Part shown: positions 37,099 through 49,048 of the stretch, one piece after another
Position numbering within the stretch: the stretch's first letter is position 1
Layout of the letters: each line of letters starts with the position of its first letter
Assembly: GCA_000231825.2 (NCBI GenBank)
Contig: JH720293.1
Coordinates: 1,550,001 to 1,614,000 of the forward strand
Direction: 5' to 3'
DNA: 64,000 bases
Source: Tetrahymena elliotti 4EA
Lineage: Eukaryota > Ciliophora > Oligohymenophorea > Hymenostomatida > Tetrahymenidae
Notes under the pieces: generated by a model
Told to the model about the DNA's origin: nothing
Database searches by the model: none
The model's input: the letters and a program-made list of their open reading frames with translations, nothing else
Position numbers and translations under genes: made by a program

Positions 37099-37791
37099 GA
37101 GGATTCTTGAATAAATATATATTTGAAAAAAGAATTATCGTTTAAGGTTAATAATGAAAAATACCGAATAAATAAACCTCCTGAAAAATTGATTAATAGC
37201 CATTTTTACTTACTTTAAATGTTAAAAAGCGTTTATATTCTTTATATTATGCTTGTTTTGGCTATATAATTGATCATTACTATTCTATATCTTGTTTGTT
37301 CATTAAACTATCAAAAAATTTTATTTTTAAAAGGAAAAACCATAAAAAATAACAAAATAATTTCTTTATTCTTTCTTTCAAATTTACTCTAAAATTCAAA
37401 TTATTTATATATTTATTTAGATGTATTTTCATATTTACTTTTAAAATCTGACTTTATAATACCATAAATTGTTTTTTTATGCTTATGAATGTTATTACTT
37501 ACTTTTTTTAAAATAATATTTTTATTGGCCACACATAAAATGTGTTATTTGCATAATTTACTGTCAAATAAATTAATTAAAAAAATGTTTTTTTTTAAAG
37601 TGAATACTTGTTATAGATTCTGCAACGGATCAAGATATTTAAATTTGCTTGCTTTATCTTTAGGTGATTTTTTATATAAAAAATTATGTATTTTTCTTAA
37701 GTTTTTATTCAATTATAAAAATCAATAGTTAAAAAATAAGAATATTAATTTGTTTATTTATTGATATAACATTTGTATAATTTGATATAAG
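37099..37791. other. Intergenic spacer
   Basis: A/T-rich. A 79-codon Phe/Leu/Lys-rich frame at 37489 has no family match and no TGA of its own in context, and is treated as chance. No RNA gene seen. Confidence 0.5.
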
Positions 37792-38307
37792 ATGAGTTTA
37801 GATCATTTAGGTAATAGTAAAGACTCTGAATAAATTTTAGATGATTAATCAGAGGAAGTTGGTGCTCTTGAAAATTATAAATACTAAATAAATAATATGT
37901 ACAACAAGGAAAAATATGTTAATTCACATGATATTGCAGGCTAGCCTGGGATAGTAAAGATGTAATAAATTGATGTAGAAAAGAAAAAGGTAATCATTTA
38001 AATTTAATTCACATCTTTTATTAAGAATGAATATAAATCAAGGTGTAATTTAGAATGGCCAATGAAAAATATTTGCGTGATCATCCTGAGTTAAATACAA
38101 TAATTTCAGTCTTTCTTTTTAGAGTTTTGGAAGAGAAGCCAGATAATATTTTAGCATATGCAGGAAGATATTTTGATAAGTAAAATAGAATTTTTAGGTG
38201 AATTAATAACAATTTATTTTTTTAAAAGGCCTGATTTAAAGCAAGTAATAGAGATTGAAAAAAACCATTATTTAGATAACAATAAAAATGTCTAAAGTAA
38301 ATAATGA
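37792..38307 (+). CDS. Small RIIa/DPY30-type docking-domain protein
   Basis: Three exons (37792-37989, 38043-38179, 38229-38307) total 414 nt, 137 residues. The second half reads MANEKYLRDHPELNTIISVF, then LFRVLEEKPDNILAYAGRYF and the tail FDKPDLKQVIEIEK. This is the pattern of the RIIa-like four-helix dimerisation motif (helix with Y/L, HPEL or PEL, an Ile/Leu-rich helix, then KP.N...A..YF), as in RIIAD1 and other ciliary proteins that dock to AKAP-like helices. The N-terminal half is acidic and unstructured. A ciliary/axonemal location is likely from family knowledge. The second intron carries a GTAAAATAG donor and shifts phase 2, restoring the frame to a natural TGA. Confidence 0.72.
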
Positions 38308-38761
38308 TAAAAAAATAAATTAAAAGAATAACAACGAATTTATCTATGTGTATATATATATATCAATATAATACTGAAAAAATACAATTATCAGCTGATT
38401 TACCTATAATTAATATCAACAAAAATATTTATTTTAAAAAACCAATTTCTCTTTCAAAAATATTTTAAATATTGATTTTTATCATATTGTTTATATAGAC
38501 CTTTAAAATACTCAAAAAATATTATCTTAACATTTTAAGTATTGATATCAAATGTCTTAAATTATTAAAGTTTATTTTATATTGTTTCTCAAAAATGTGA
38601 ATTAGTTATTTGATATAAATTGTAGAGTCTAAAAAAATTATTTTTTATTTTTTTATTTTCGAAATAGCAAGAACATTCATAAAAATTTTTAAATGTATGC
38701 TTATCCATAAGACATTTATTTTTTGTGTACAAATTTAACGAAGACATAAAGTATTTATTAA
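38308..38761. other. Convergent intergenic region
   Basis: Between the 3' ends of the RIIa-like gene (plus) and the coiled-coil gene (minus). Includes a short (TA)n run near 38350. No gene seen. Confidence 0.6.
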
Positions 38762-41700
38762 TCAATATTAGTTAGTATGGTATTAGTATAAAGTTTAGTT
38801 TTCTTTGTTTTAAACTGATTGAATTTGTGCTGTATTTTGTTTTATTTTACCCATAATTTCATTTACAATTTAATCAACATTAAAGCTTGTTTAGCTTTAA
38901 AATTAATATTAGTTGCTTGGAGGTTGTTTTATAAAATCTTAAGAGCTTTATGAAGTTTGCTTATTTACTGAATCTAATAAAACTTATTGAGCATAAGTTA
39001 TTGGTTTTATATTTCCTTTAGTATCTTATTCTGGTAATCTGGAGTAAGAGCTTGATGATCTTAAAATTTCATTTTAAGAAATCAAAGGATTTACTTGCAA
39101 TGGTTATAAATTTTAGATATTGTCATAATTTTAAGTATGAAGTTTTTGCTAAAAAATTTTATCATCCTTCATAGGTAATATGTTACTAGAGTAATTGTAA
39201 GGTGAGGTAGTGCTATTGTAATTTTAGCTTGAAGTGCTACCATATAATTAAAAGTCCATGCTTTTTCTAATTACTCCTTTTTTAGTTGCTTCATCAGCCT
39301 AAACTTAGTTTAAATTAATTCCTAAGTCCTTATATGAATTATATTATGAGCTATGAATCTAATTTGTTTATGTATTTTAAGCAAGAATTTATTTTTTAAG
39401 ATCCTGGATCTATGAATTTAAGGTTAATATCTATTGCTCACAAATCTCTTTTTTCTATTACTTTTGTGATAAGTTAGCATTTAATTCTGAAACAATTTTT
39501 TTGAGATTGATTATCTCTTCTTCATTCTGCTTCTTCACCTTTTTTAGTTCTTATTCATATTGATTTCTTTAATTAGTTAGCTTTTCATCATATTACTGCT
39601 TTTAGTTTTAAATTTCCTCCAATAATTGTAACTCTTTTTGTCTTCTCTTTTCAAATAGTTCATTAATCTCTTCAATTTATTTATTCTCAGATCCTTAAAA
39701 CATAGAAGAAGAACTATTATTTTTTAGGCAGGCTATCCTAAGCTACTACTCTAAAATATTGATCTAATTCTCATATTCTATTTTTTAATCACTTAACTTC
39801 TAGTCATATCTTCTTTCAAGAGCTTCTATCAAGGTTTTATTTCCTTCTTACATTTCATTCTTATCTTGGCTTCTAATAGACTGCATTTTAATTAGAACTT
39901 ATTAGAATTTCTGTTAAGCATCTGTCAAATCCTATTTTATAAATTATATAATTTTACTTTAAAAACAAAGAGTTATTGAAATTAACTTTACCTTTTTAGC
40001 TCTCTCCTTTTAACTTTCCAGGAAGTTTATTTTTTAAATATTAAGCATCTACTAAGTGTTAAATGCTTACTCAGATTGGTTGAATTTTTCTTAATAGTGT
40101 CTTGAAAGATTTTTAAATTTCTCAATCTCATTTTCTAAAGTCTAAATATTAGTTTTAAATTCAATATTTTATGATTGCAATGAATCCTTAATTTTATTGA
40201 GCTCACTAACATTCTTTTCTAGCATACTCATTTGCTAGTTTAGATTAAAAATTTATTCTTTTTGTTTGATTACTTCTTTTTCAACTTAAGACAGTTATTT
40301 TCCATAAGCACTCTCTACTTCTCTAAGATTTTTTTCAAGTTTCTAAACATTTTTCTCCCATTATATTTTTTCTTTAGTATACTTTTCTGTTTAATCATTG
40401 ATCTTTTAATTATACTCCTTTGTGGATAAAGATATTTAATTTTCATATTTTGTGGTAATTTATTTAATTTGTTAATTGAGTTCTTGTGTTTATTGATTAA
40501 AATATTTTTCTTTTTCTAATGATTGGACACTCAATTACTCATAAGTTATTTTCAAGTCTATATTTTCTTTCTTAATCTATTAATGTGAAGATTTTAATTC
40601 TGTGAGCTCTCTTGCACTATATTAACTTTTCAAAGAGTTTTCATATCTCAATCTTTCTAACTCTTCCCTCTCCTAGCTTATAAGTTATTAGCAATCTTCT
40701 ACTAACTGATTATTTTTTTCATTTCCTTTTTCTAGTTAAACAGTTTTACTAACTTATTCATCAAGCTTAAATAAAAGTTCATTATTTTACTCTTGAAGTT
40801 AATTAATTTATTTTTTGTAGATAACTTCATTTTGTTTAACAATATTATCAAAATTTTTCTACTTCTCAACAGCTATCAATTCTAGGCTTTTAATATGCTC
40901 TTCCAATTAAACTACTTTTTGTTTATGATAGTTTGCCATTTATTGCATTTCTAATTCTAATTTCTACTTTTATTCCTTAATAGTTTTTATCTCTTAATAC
41001 AGCTCCTCCTAGTTTTATTAAAAATCATTATCTTATCTGCTACTTTTACTTTTCTAATTTTGTATTTGATCTTCCAAATTTCTGACTTACTTTTCATACC
41101 TTTTTTATAAATAGTTTTATAAATAAGCACAAAAAGAAAAGATGAAATATTTTTAATTCAATACATCATTTTCATTTGGGACATATGCTATTCAAATTTT
41201 TCTTAAACTTGTTTCCTCTCATCGGCATGAGTTTATTTAATTTATTCAAGTTCTTTTTCTTACTATTTGATGAGGCTTTCTTTAGAATTTTTATTTTCTA
41301 AGCTCAATGCTTTTATTTAAGTATCTTGTTGTGATATACAAGAGTTTAACGTATCTATTTTCTATTGATATAACTCTAACTCTGACTCTAATTGCTTCTT
41401 ATATTTATCTGATTGATTTTCGAAATCATTTTTTAGTTTTTCGTTTAGATTTTAAATGATTTAATCATATTAATCTTTTTATTTCTTTATCTCCAAATCT
41501 TTACTTTCAATTTGTTTTTTATGATTTTCTTAAAGCTCCTCAATGTTTGCTTTGAAATTTTTCATCATTTATTCATGTTTTTCTTCTTATGGAGTCTTTT
41601 TTTCAGTAAATTACATCAAAAGATTATTGTATTCTTCACTTTAGCTAACTTTTTATTAGAGCTCCTTTACTTCAAGCTAATAGAATTCACTTTTTTACTC

Positions 41701-41899
41701 TAACAAAGCCTTTTCTTTTTCAAATTTTATTACATTTTCTCTAATCAATTTCTCTTTAGCTTTAAGCTATTACTCAAGTTGCTCTATCTTTTCCTAATAT
41801 TCTAAAATAAAAAGGTGTTTTTATTAATCTTTATAGTGATTTAGTTAATATTTAATTTAATTTATGCATATCTAAAATGATTTTACCTTTATCACTCAT
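38762..41899 (-). CDS. Long coiled-coil protein, 975 residues
   Basis: Four exons (41899-41887, 41801-41165, 41099-39992, 39931-38762) total 2,928 nt. From residue 4 (EYQEKIEQLEQQLKAKEKLI) to about residue 790 the protein is almost continuous heptad sequence rich in Glu, Lys, Gln and Leu, with no Pro-rich interruption of note, then a Gln/Asn/Ser-rich C-terminal 170 residues with a final helix (EIMGKIKQNTAQIQSV). There is no motor, kinase or other catalytic motif. Proteins of this shape are usually structural scaffolds (basal body, cortical or Golgi tethers); nothing in the sequence decides between these. The first coding exon is only 13 nt (MSDK plus one base), a micro-first-exon supported by exact frame restoration. 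Confidence 0.8.
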
Positions 41900-42254
41900 T
41901 TTTCCTCTTAGATTAAAAATTTAAATTTTTCTGTTGATTATGAATTTTAACTGCTAATCTTATTAAATATATTATTTTTTCAAATTTAGTAATAAATTAA
42001 ATGAATTTTTTCACTGAACTTCTTTTTGTTTCAATGATTTTTAAAGAAGTATTTTATGTTAATTTTTGTATTTTAAATTCATTAAAAAAACAAAATTCAA
42101 AAACACCTTTGAAAAAAAATAATTAAAATCATTTGAAAAAATTTAATTAAATTGAAATCAATTTTAATTTATGATATAATTTATGCTTTTTTTTATGAAG
42201 AATTGAATTTATAATATCTTTAGAATTATAACTCAGGATTTTATAAATTTTTAG
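41900..42254. other. Divergent intergenic region
   Basis: About 350 bp of A/T-rich DNA upstream of the minus-strand coiled-coil gene and the small plus-strand frame. No element identified. Confidence 0.5.
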
Positions 42255-42485
42255 ATGCCTAAATTGCTGGTATATTTAATTAACCTAAATCCTGATCATT
42301 ACAAATTAAGAGTAAACATAACAACTGTAATTAAAGTAATTGACAAAGGAGATGAGACTATTTATCTCGATATGCAAGAATTAGCTAAAATTTAAAAAAT
42401 ATTAAGTTAAATGAATTATTATTTAAAACTTTATGAACTATTTTTTAAGGTTGATGATACTTTTATCAGCTAATAAATTTTTTGA
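42255..42485 (+). CDS. Possible small protein, 76 residues
   Basis: ATG-to-TGA frame beginning MPKLLVYLINLNPDHYKLRV and continuing with a strand/helix-like pattern (NITTVIKVIDKGDETIYLDM, then a Leu-rich helix). It uses both CAA and TAA/TAG for Gln and has a more balanced amino-acid mix than the surrounding A/T-rich frames, which argues for coding. A different frame after about 42450 also looks coding (ANKFFDQVFEKYQNLLSF), so the real gene may have an intron and a longer C-terminus. No family recognised. Confidence 0.4.
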
Positions 42486-42993
42486 TTAAGTTTTTGAGAA
42501 ATACTAAAATTTATTAAGTTTTAATAGTACATTAATATATTTACCTTCCCCCCAATGATCAAAAAATTTAGTACTGGGGTTATTCTATATCTATTTTTTA
42601 ATAGCTTTAAGAATAAAAATGCATAAAAACCTTTAGTAATTAAAATAATGCATTTATTAACTAAAGTAAAAATTTTTGAATTTCAGAATAAGCCAATCAT
42701 CCAAAATAATTTTACATTTTATTATTTATTAAATAACAAGTAAAAAAATATTAACAGCATAAAAATATTAAAGTCAATCATCGTCTTCATCTTCTTTTAT
42801 GATTTAGTTTATTAGTATTACTTTGAATTGTTCAGGTTCAACTATTCTCTTTTATTTATTGTATTAATGTCATCCTATTTAGTATTGATTTGCCTTTGAT
42901 TTTTTAATGTTAGATTATACAACATACTTTAAGTGGAATTTTTATAATTTTCTTTAAAAATTTTTGATATTAAAGTAATATGTGTCATTTTCT

Positions 42994-43570
42994 TCAACTT
43001 TTATTATCTTTAAGATTTAGGAATGTCTTATCTAAACTTAAAATATTCTTACATTTGAAAGATTCTAAACAAACTTGAGTGAGCAAACCAACTTAAGTCA
43101 GACTGCCTTGGAATGGATACTCATAATAGTAGTTATAATAACCTATTTAAATGAATTTAATTAAAATTCAAAAAATTCAATGTTATATGCAAATGATGCC
43201 AAACTTTCTGAACTGTTTCTAAAATTGATGTTGTATATATAAAAGAACATAAATTATTGTTAGATCAATTTAAGCCAGTTTTTATAACTTAGTAATAAAT
43301 ACCTAAGGAATTTTTACATTCTTTAAGAAATTAAGAATATAGAAAGCCCTAAGTTTACCTTCTGAACATGTTGAAAATCTTTCAAACATAGGACTCATAA
43401 CTGTAAATTCTAACATCTATGAAATTTTTGAATTTGTTAATAAATTCTGTATTAGGCGCAACCTATTTTTTTAAATCAAAATTGAGATCATATCTCAAAT
43501 TGTAAAAACAAGTGTCTGCAGTATTTAAATGAGCAAGAATATCAAAGAAATCAAACCTATCTTCAAACAT
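42994..43570 (-). CDS. Uncharacterised 152-codon gene with an in-frame TGA
   Basis: Exons 43570-43359, 43302-43205 and 43142-42994 sum to 459 nt and link three stretches of clearly protein-like sequence: FDILAHLNTADTCFYNLRYD in the first, YLLLSYKNWLKLIQQQF in the second, EYPFQGSLTQVGLLTQVCLE in the third, ending at TGA. The difficulty is codon 63, a TGA at 43382-43384 lying between YSYESYV and KIFNMFRR. Possible explanations are a 36-nt intron with a GTTAGA donor that removes it, recoding (selenocysteine or readthrough), an assembly error, or a decaying gene. No Sec-type CxxU context is present. No family is recognised. Kept as a gene because the splice phases fit throughout. Confidence 0.45.
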
Positions 43571-44087
43571 AAATTAAAGTTATATTTTCAAATTACAAAC
43601 TATTCCATTTAAATTTTAAAAAATGAATGCAAAATTCATATTAAAAAAAATAAATAATACAATATTAAAATGAATTTTTCATGTAAAATAATAATTAAAT
43701 AAATGTCTAAGGATATAAATAGTGAATATTGCTATTCTAATAAAAAAAGAAATTATTTATTAAAAAGTAAAAAATAAAAATAAAATAAGAAGAATCAAAT
43801 AAGAAATATTTGTTTTACATTAAGTATGTAGAAATATAAATGGAAGATTAAATGCTAGAAAAATGAATAAAATATGAATTAAAAACAATTTATAAATGAT
43901 CTAAAATATTTGACAATAAAATGCAAGAATTAAGATTATTATTTTAATAATATCTGAAACTATTAACTAATATTTACTGATAAGTAACTATCTATTGAAT
44001 TCTTAAAATCTTATATTGAAAAATATCTTTAACTTTTAATAAATTTGTTATCAAATTAAAAAGAAATTAAAAAATAATATAAAAAAT
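43571..44087. other. Divergent intergenic region
   Basis: A/T-rich spacer between the small minus-strand gene and the plus-strand ubiquitin ligase gene. No coding frame recognised. Confidence 0.55.
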
Positions 44088-47000
44088 ATGAATTAACAAC
44101 AAATGTATGAAAATGCAGAAGATAGCTCTGATGAAGACCTTGATTAAATTGTTTAAAAAATGATGCGTAATGGAGAAAAATAGAAAAAAGTTGAAAAAAA
44201 ATATCATATTTTACTTTAAAATAATAAACTAAATTTCGATAAATAATGTAAAGCTTGTGAAATGTTGTTTTGCTAGACGATTTAAGACAAAATATATGAA
44301 AATTGTGATAGCTCTTTAAGAAGCTTATCTGACATATAAGACCTTAACTTAGAAAAATTTGATATTTAATGCCTTGCACATTAGCTTATAAAAACATAAA
44401 ATTTTATCAGAAGTAAAATTTCATTGATTTGCTATGAAATACAAATCAACAAGACTACATTATTAAAGGCATTTAACAAATACGAAGTAAATGTGCCCTT
44501 AAGTTTAAACGATAAGATTAAAAGCAATTTTACAGATTATTTAAATAGCAATATTTACATAAAAGAAAAATTTAATAAAAATTAATATTTAAGAAATATT
44601 TTATTTGAGAGTTGTGAGTCTATTCATAATTTTATCTAAAACTTAGTTATAAATAACTAATATTTCTGTAAATTTAATTAAATAGATGAAGATAAGTCAC
44701 TTAATGATGAATAGAAGTTAAATGAAATCAATAAGATTAAAAAATAAATTCAGATATCTAAAAATTTAGAATAAGATAATATTAAATATGATTTTCCTTA
44801 GATTGAATGGGCTATTTTATTATACTAATATAAATCCAATAAGAACAGAGAAAAACTCTTACAAAAGAGTTTTAATCTATACTAAAATTACTAATCTATT
44901 CATAATATTTTATAAGTAATTTAATAAGTTATGATTGATTATCAAGGAAATTTCGCATTACAATAAATATAAACTCACTCTATTGATTAGCTGTTCTAGT
45001 ATGGAAAAAATATTAATTATTTATCTTCAAAACTAGTAATTTTAGAATTAGTTTATCATTACTACACTCAAAATTATTCATAAGTGATCAAAATTTGTGA
45101 AGAGATTATTTCCAAAGAAAGCCCTTACAATTAGATCTTGAGTAGATTTCTTTATCAAACTTATACAATATTAAATGACTCTAAAATGGCTATAAAATAT
45201 TTATAATAATTATATTTAGATAATAAAAGTGAGTAAATAAATTTATTTAGATCAATGAAATTATATACAAAAAATGAGGAAATAATCAATTATACCAATA
45301 TACAAATAGAAGTCATTTAGTATTTATTATTTTAAATTGCTTATAATAAACTTAATTTATCAGTATATTTATTCCAATCTAATTTCTAGCATTGGGATTT
45401 ATTTTATTTATGAAAAATTTGTATTGAAATCATAAAATTATTCTATTTTAAATGAAATTTTGTACAAAAAAATTAGTGTCTTTTCTAATATTTCTTTCTA
45501 ATCGTTTCTTGTAGTAGTACTCAAAATAAAAAAATTTTATCTATATTATTTGAAGATATGTCTAAACCATTTAGATATTTCTGCTGGTAAATCATCTCAT
45601 ATCAGAATTTAGAGAGTGGATACTATAATTTTTTTATAAATTTTGATAGAATATAGATTTTTTATTTGATAAAAAAGTATAAAGAATTAATTAATTCTTA
45701 AAATAATATAATTAGGATAATAAGAAAGATAACTATAGAAATGTAAAAATCGAAGAATTAAACTTTAAAAGATATATTATAGGGTCTAACTTCAAATAGA
45801 GTAGAGAGTCTTTACTAAAGTTTCTTAATAGGAGCTTCTTATGCTAGATATAATTTAAGTGAGTAGGCTTTGTAAGAACTTACTTTGGGCATAGATCAAT
45901 TCGTTTAGCTTACTTAATCTATGGGAAGAGCTGATTTGATTGAAGAATTATTCTTTAGATTGCTTGAAGGAAAATTTTAATCATAGCCAATAAAAATTTT
46001 AGAATAGCTTACTGAAAAAATATTTTAATAGGATTCATAAGTGTAAATGAATGTAATAATGGATTAAATTTAATGATGAAGCAAGTGAGATATAATTATT
46101 TTTATTTAATTAGAAAGATAACAGCAAAAATGAAGAAGAATTATTTCAAAAAATGATGGAAGAGGAACAAAGACAAGTAATTTTGATCTTTTTTTATTTG
46201 TTTAATAAAATATTTAAATGATAGGAGCTCGAGAGGTAAAGATAAGATGAATAATTAGCAAGAATAGCTGCCTCATAAATGGAAGAAGAAGAAAGAAAAG
46301 TATTTGACTCTTGTAAATAGGTTTAAAAGAGTGATGATTAGTCTTGGAATTGTGAGATTTGTCTAGAGTAAATGACAGACTAATAGTTTTGGCCTCTTTA
46401 ATGCAGACATTAGTTTCATAGAGATTGTTTGAATTAGTATTTTAACATCAAAATAAAGGACCGTAACTTGCCACTCAAATGTCCCAACGAAGCATGCAAA
46501 TAAGAAGTAGATTATAGTGATATTAAAGAAATTCTTTCTAAGCAAGAGTTTTAAAAATATGAAGAGTTTTCTTTAAATAACTACATTGACAATAATTTAG
46601 AAGAAGTAATTTAACTTACAATATCATTCTCATTTTAAGACAACAAATTTGTATGAAAATAAATAGATATCTTGGTGCCCTTCTGCTGGGTGTAAATATG
46701 CATTTGTTTTAGAAGAAAACTAAACTTTATTGATATGTCCTCTTTGTAGAAAGAAATTTTGTTTAACTTGTAAATGCGAATTTCATAAAAATCAAACATG
46801 CAAAGAATATCAAGTATCAAACACATATAGCGTAATCAAACTGTTTTTTAAAAGAAACTCTAAGAATAAATTTAATAATATAGGAACAAGATAAGCGTTT
46901 CGAGTAATTTGTTAGAGGTTAAAAATTCAAACAATGTATTAGTTGCAAGATGTGGGTTGAAAAGAACTAAGGGTAACAAAATATTTTTATTCTAATTAGG

Positions 47001-47118
47001 TTATTAAAATATATTAAAATTTAAAAGATGTGACCACATGACATGTAGATGTGGTTGCCAATTTTGCTATAAATGTGGTGGACCTTACTTAAAGTGTGCC
47101 TGTCATGGATATAATTGA
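44088..47118 (+). CDS. RBR-type (RING1-IBR-RING2) E3 ubiquitin ligase
   Basis: Seven exons (44088-45319, 45515-46040, 46114-46176, 46225-46605, 46640-46813, 46884-46972, 47028-47118) sum to 2,556 nt, 851 residues. RING1 starts at WNCEICLEQMTD (Cys about 650 and 653) and continues CRHQFHRDCL...CPNEACKQ. The IBR contains WCPSAGCKYAF, CPLCRKKFCLTCKCEFH. RING2 reads CISCKMWVEKNQGCDHMTC then RCGCQFCYKCGG; the expected catalytic cysteine, by alignment with HHARI, is in GCDHM (about residue 823). The enzyme should accept ubiquitin from an E2 onto this Cys and pass it to substrate. The 600-residue N-terminal region is helical, with TPR-like pairs (LVILELVYHYYTQNYSQVIK...), and precedes a Glu/Arg-rich helix (EEEQRQELERQRQDEQLARI) adjoining RING1. 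The first intron (about 195 nt) has the least certain boundaries. Confidence 0.9.
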
Positions 47119-47794
47119 TAAATAAATATAAAATACTCTTTATAATTATTCTGTATAAAAGATTCTATTATTCAAAATTTAGTCATAGTAAAAAAATAAA
47201 AAAATTTTAAGAAGTTTTTCTTTTATCTCTAAAAAATATTTTTATAAAATAATTTGAAATAAAATTTATATTATTGTCACTGAATTAGCTATAAATAGAT
47301 ATATTTAATTTCTAATTTTAGAAATTCATTTGGATTTTTGCTAACTATATTGCTAATAAATTATAAAATTAATCAAAGTTTTTTGTACACTTTAAGAACT
47401 AAATAAGAATGATTATTTTTAATTTAATCAAATATTTCTTCAATATTTGAAAATATTCTAGAATATTAATATGATTTTGAAAACCATTTATAAAGTTAAT
47501 TAATTAAACAATGTTAAGAATCTTAGAGAATTTAAGACTTGAATAAATAAATCAAAAAGATTCTACTTTATTTTAAAAATAGATAGTAATTTATAATTAT
47601 TGATGATCAAATGTATTCTTAAAGTAAAAAAGGATTTGAAGAGTACATTAATCAAATAGATAAAATATTTACATTACCTATCACAACCCTTTAATAAAAA
47701 ATGTACATAAATAAATAAATTTAAACAATTTTAAAAATTATTTTTATTTTGAATTACAAACATTTTCACTGTTTAATTTGAGTTCAGTTGAATC
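47119..47794. other. Convergent intergenic region
   Basis: Between the ligase gene (plus) and the dehydrogenase gene (minus). A short run near 47600 translates to FIIIDDQMYSQSKKGFEEYI, faintly receiver-domain-like, but it has no start, no continuation and adjacent stops; it may be a chance match or a fragment. Confidence 0.5.
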
Positions 47795-48706
47795 TCAGTT
47801 TAAAATATGTTATAATTTTGCTTTTAAGGTTAAAAAGATATTGCCAATAGCTTGTTTATCTGAGCCATTAATAACAGCTGGATCTACATCTATTTAATCT
47901 AGAGTTTACTTAGCAATTTTTTAAGGTGTATCTAAAAAGTTTACAGCAAATGTATCTTTGAAATTAGGATAGAAAGAGTGAAGCATGGGAGAATCAATAT
48001 AACCAGGTGAGTTGTTTACTATTTATATATTAGGATCTATTGTTTTATATTAATCTCTCAAGCAGCTAGTTAAGTGATTCATATAGTGCTTGGTTGCATA
48101 ATAAACATTAGCTTCTTCAGTTCCACCACGATGAGTTTTTTAAGTGCCTACATTAATTAATAAAGTTTTTTATTTGTTATTTTGAGAATTTTAAATGGCA
48201 TATTTCAATTCCTATTATATCATGAATGTCTAGCCTATGACATTAGTATCAATTACTGTTTTGATTTATTAAGGAGTGAGATTTATGAAATAATCTTTTT
48301 CAAAAGTAGCAGCGTTGTTAATAAAAATACCAATTTTATTATTAAAGTCTTGTTACAAATTGGAAAAGAAGGTTTCATATGATTTAGGATCTTCATTTTC
48401 TAAATTAATAACTCTGTATTCAATCTTAACATTTGTATATTTTTATTGCAATTATTATGCTGCTTCTTCTAGATTTTTCTGAGTACGAGATGCTAAGATG
48501 ACATTATATCCTCTTTTGGCTAACTCTTCAGCATATCCGAAGCCTAATCCCTTAGATGCGCCTGTAACCAAAGCGTATTCTTGAGGGTATATAGATTTTA
48601 AGTTACAGTTTTAGTGGATACCATATCTATAAATATAGTCAGATAGATTGTATCCTGCATAACCTATTTGAAGTAAACCTACTCCATAAACAAATTTTCT
48701 AAACAT
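47795..48706 (-). CDS. Short-chain dehydrogenase/reductase, membrane-anchored
   Basis: Intronless, 303 residues. The Rossmann nucleotide site is TGASKGLG (residues 48-55), followed by ASRT, which favours NADPH (Arg after the second strand), then IFINNAATFEKDY matching the NNAG element and TNVIGQ matching the next conserved helix. The catalytic pair is YYATK (Y..xxxK). The usual Ser of the triad is not at its place: the strand reads LLINVGTQKTHRG, where a Thr may substitute. The length, the hydrophobic N-terminus (MFRKFVYGVGLLQIGYAGY) and the NSPGYIDSPM loop resemble the 17beta-hydroxysteroid/3-ketoacyl reductase subgroup, which sits on the endoplasmic reticulum; the substrate is not determined by sequence. 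The replaced Ser leaves activity open. Confidence 0.87.
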
Positions 48707-49048
48707 ATTTAAGTAAGTGTATATAATTTAAGGTATTTTATTTTAATAAATAAATTATGATTTAATGCTAAAAACAGATATCAAATAATTATTTTGTGAT
48801 TTTTAATTGAATTATCTTCTTTGTCTTTTAACAGTACTTTTATCTTATCTGCTCTTTTACTTTCTGGAAAAAATTAAAAAAAATTCAAAAAGATATGTAA
48901 TAATTTTGAGATCCTTTGTCTTTAAAAAATATTGAGATCAAAAAAACATATAAGCTACAACTAGCAATATATTTCTATAAATCTTTAATATAATAATAAT
49001 AATAATAATATTAAAATTTATTAAATTCTATCTTATTTTTTATATCTA
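48707..49048. other. Intergenic spacer with microsatellite
   Basis: Between two minus-strand genes: upstream of the dehydrogenase and downstream of the phosphodiesterase. Contains an (ATA)n run and otherwise A/T-rich sequence. Confidence 0.55.
48988..49012. repeat. (ATA)8 microsatellite
   Basis: About eight uninterrupted AAT/ATA units directly 3' of the phosphodiesterase gene. A simple-sequence tract, not part of a coding region. Confidence 0.9.

Noticed and set aside
37489..37728. 79-codon Phe/Leu/Lys frame as a small membrane protein gene
   Set aside because: No in-frame TGA at its apparent end under the ciliate code, no conserved pattern, A/T-driven composition.
43382..43384. Calling the in-frame TGA a selenocysteine codon
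   Set aside because: No CxxU or UxxC context and no SECIS element recognised; splicing or decay explain it equally well, so it is reported only as an anomaly.
47550..47720. Fragment resembling a response-regulator start (IIIDDQMYSQ)
   Set aside because: Too short, no start codon or continuing exon, and neighbouring frames are closed; chance cannot be excluded.
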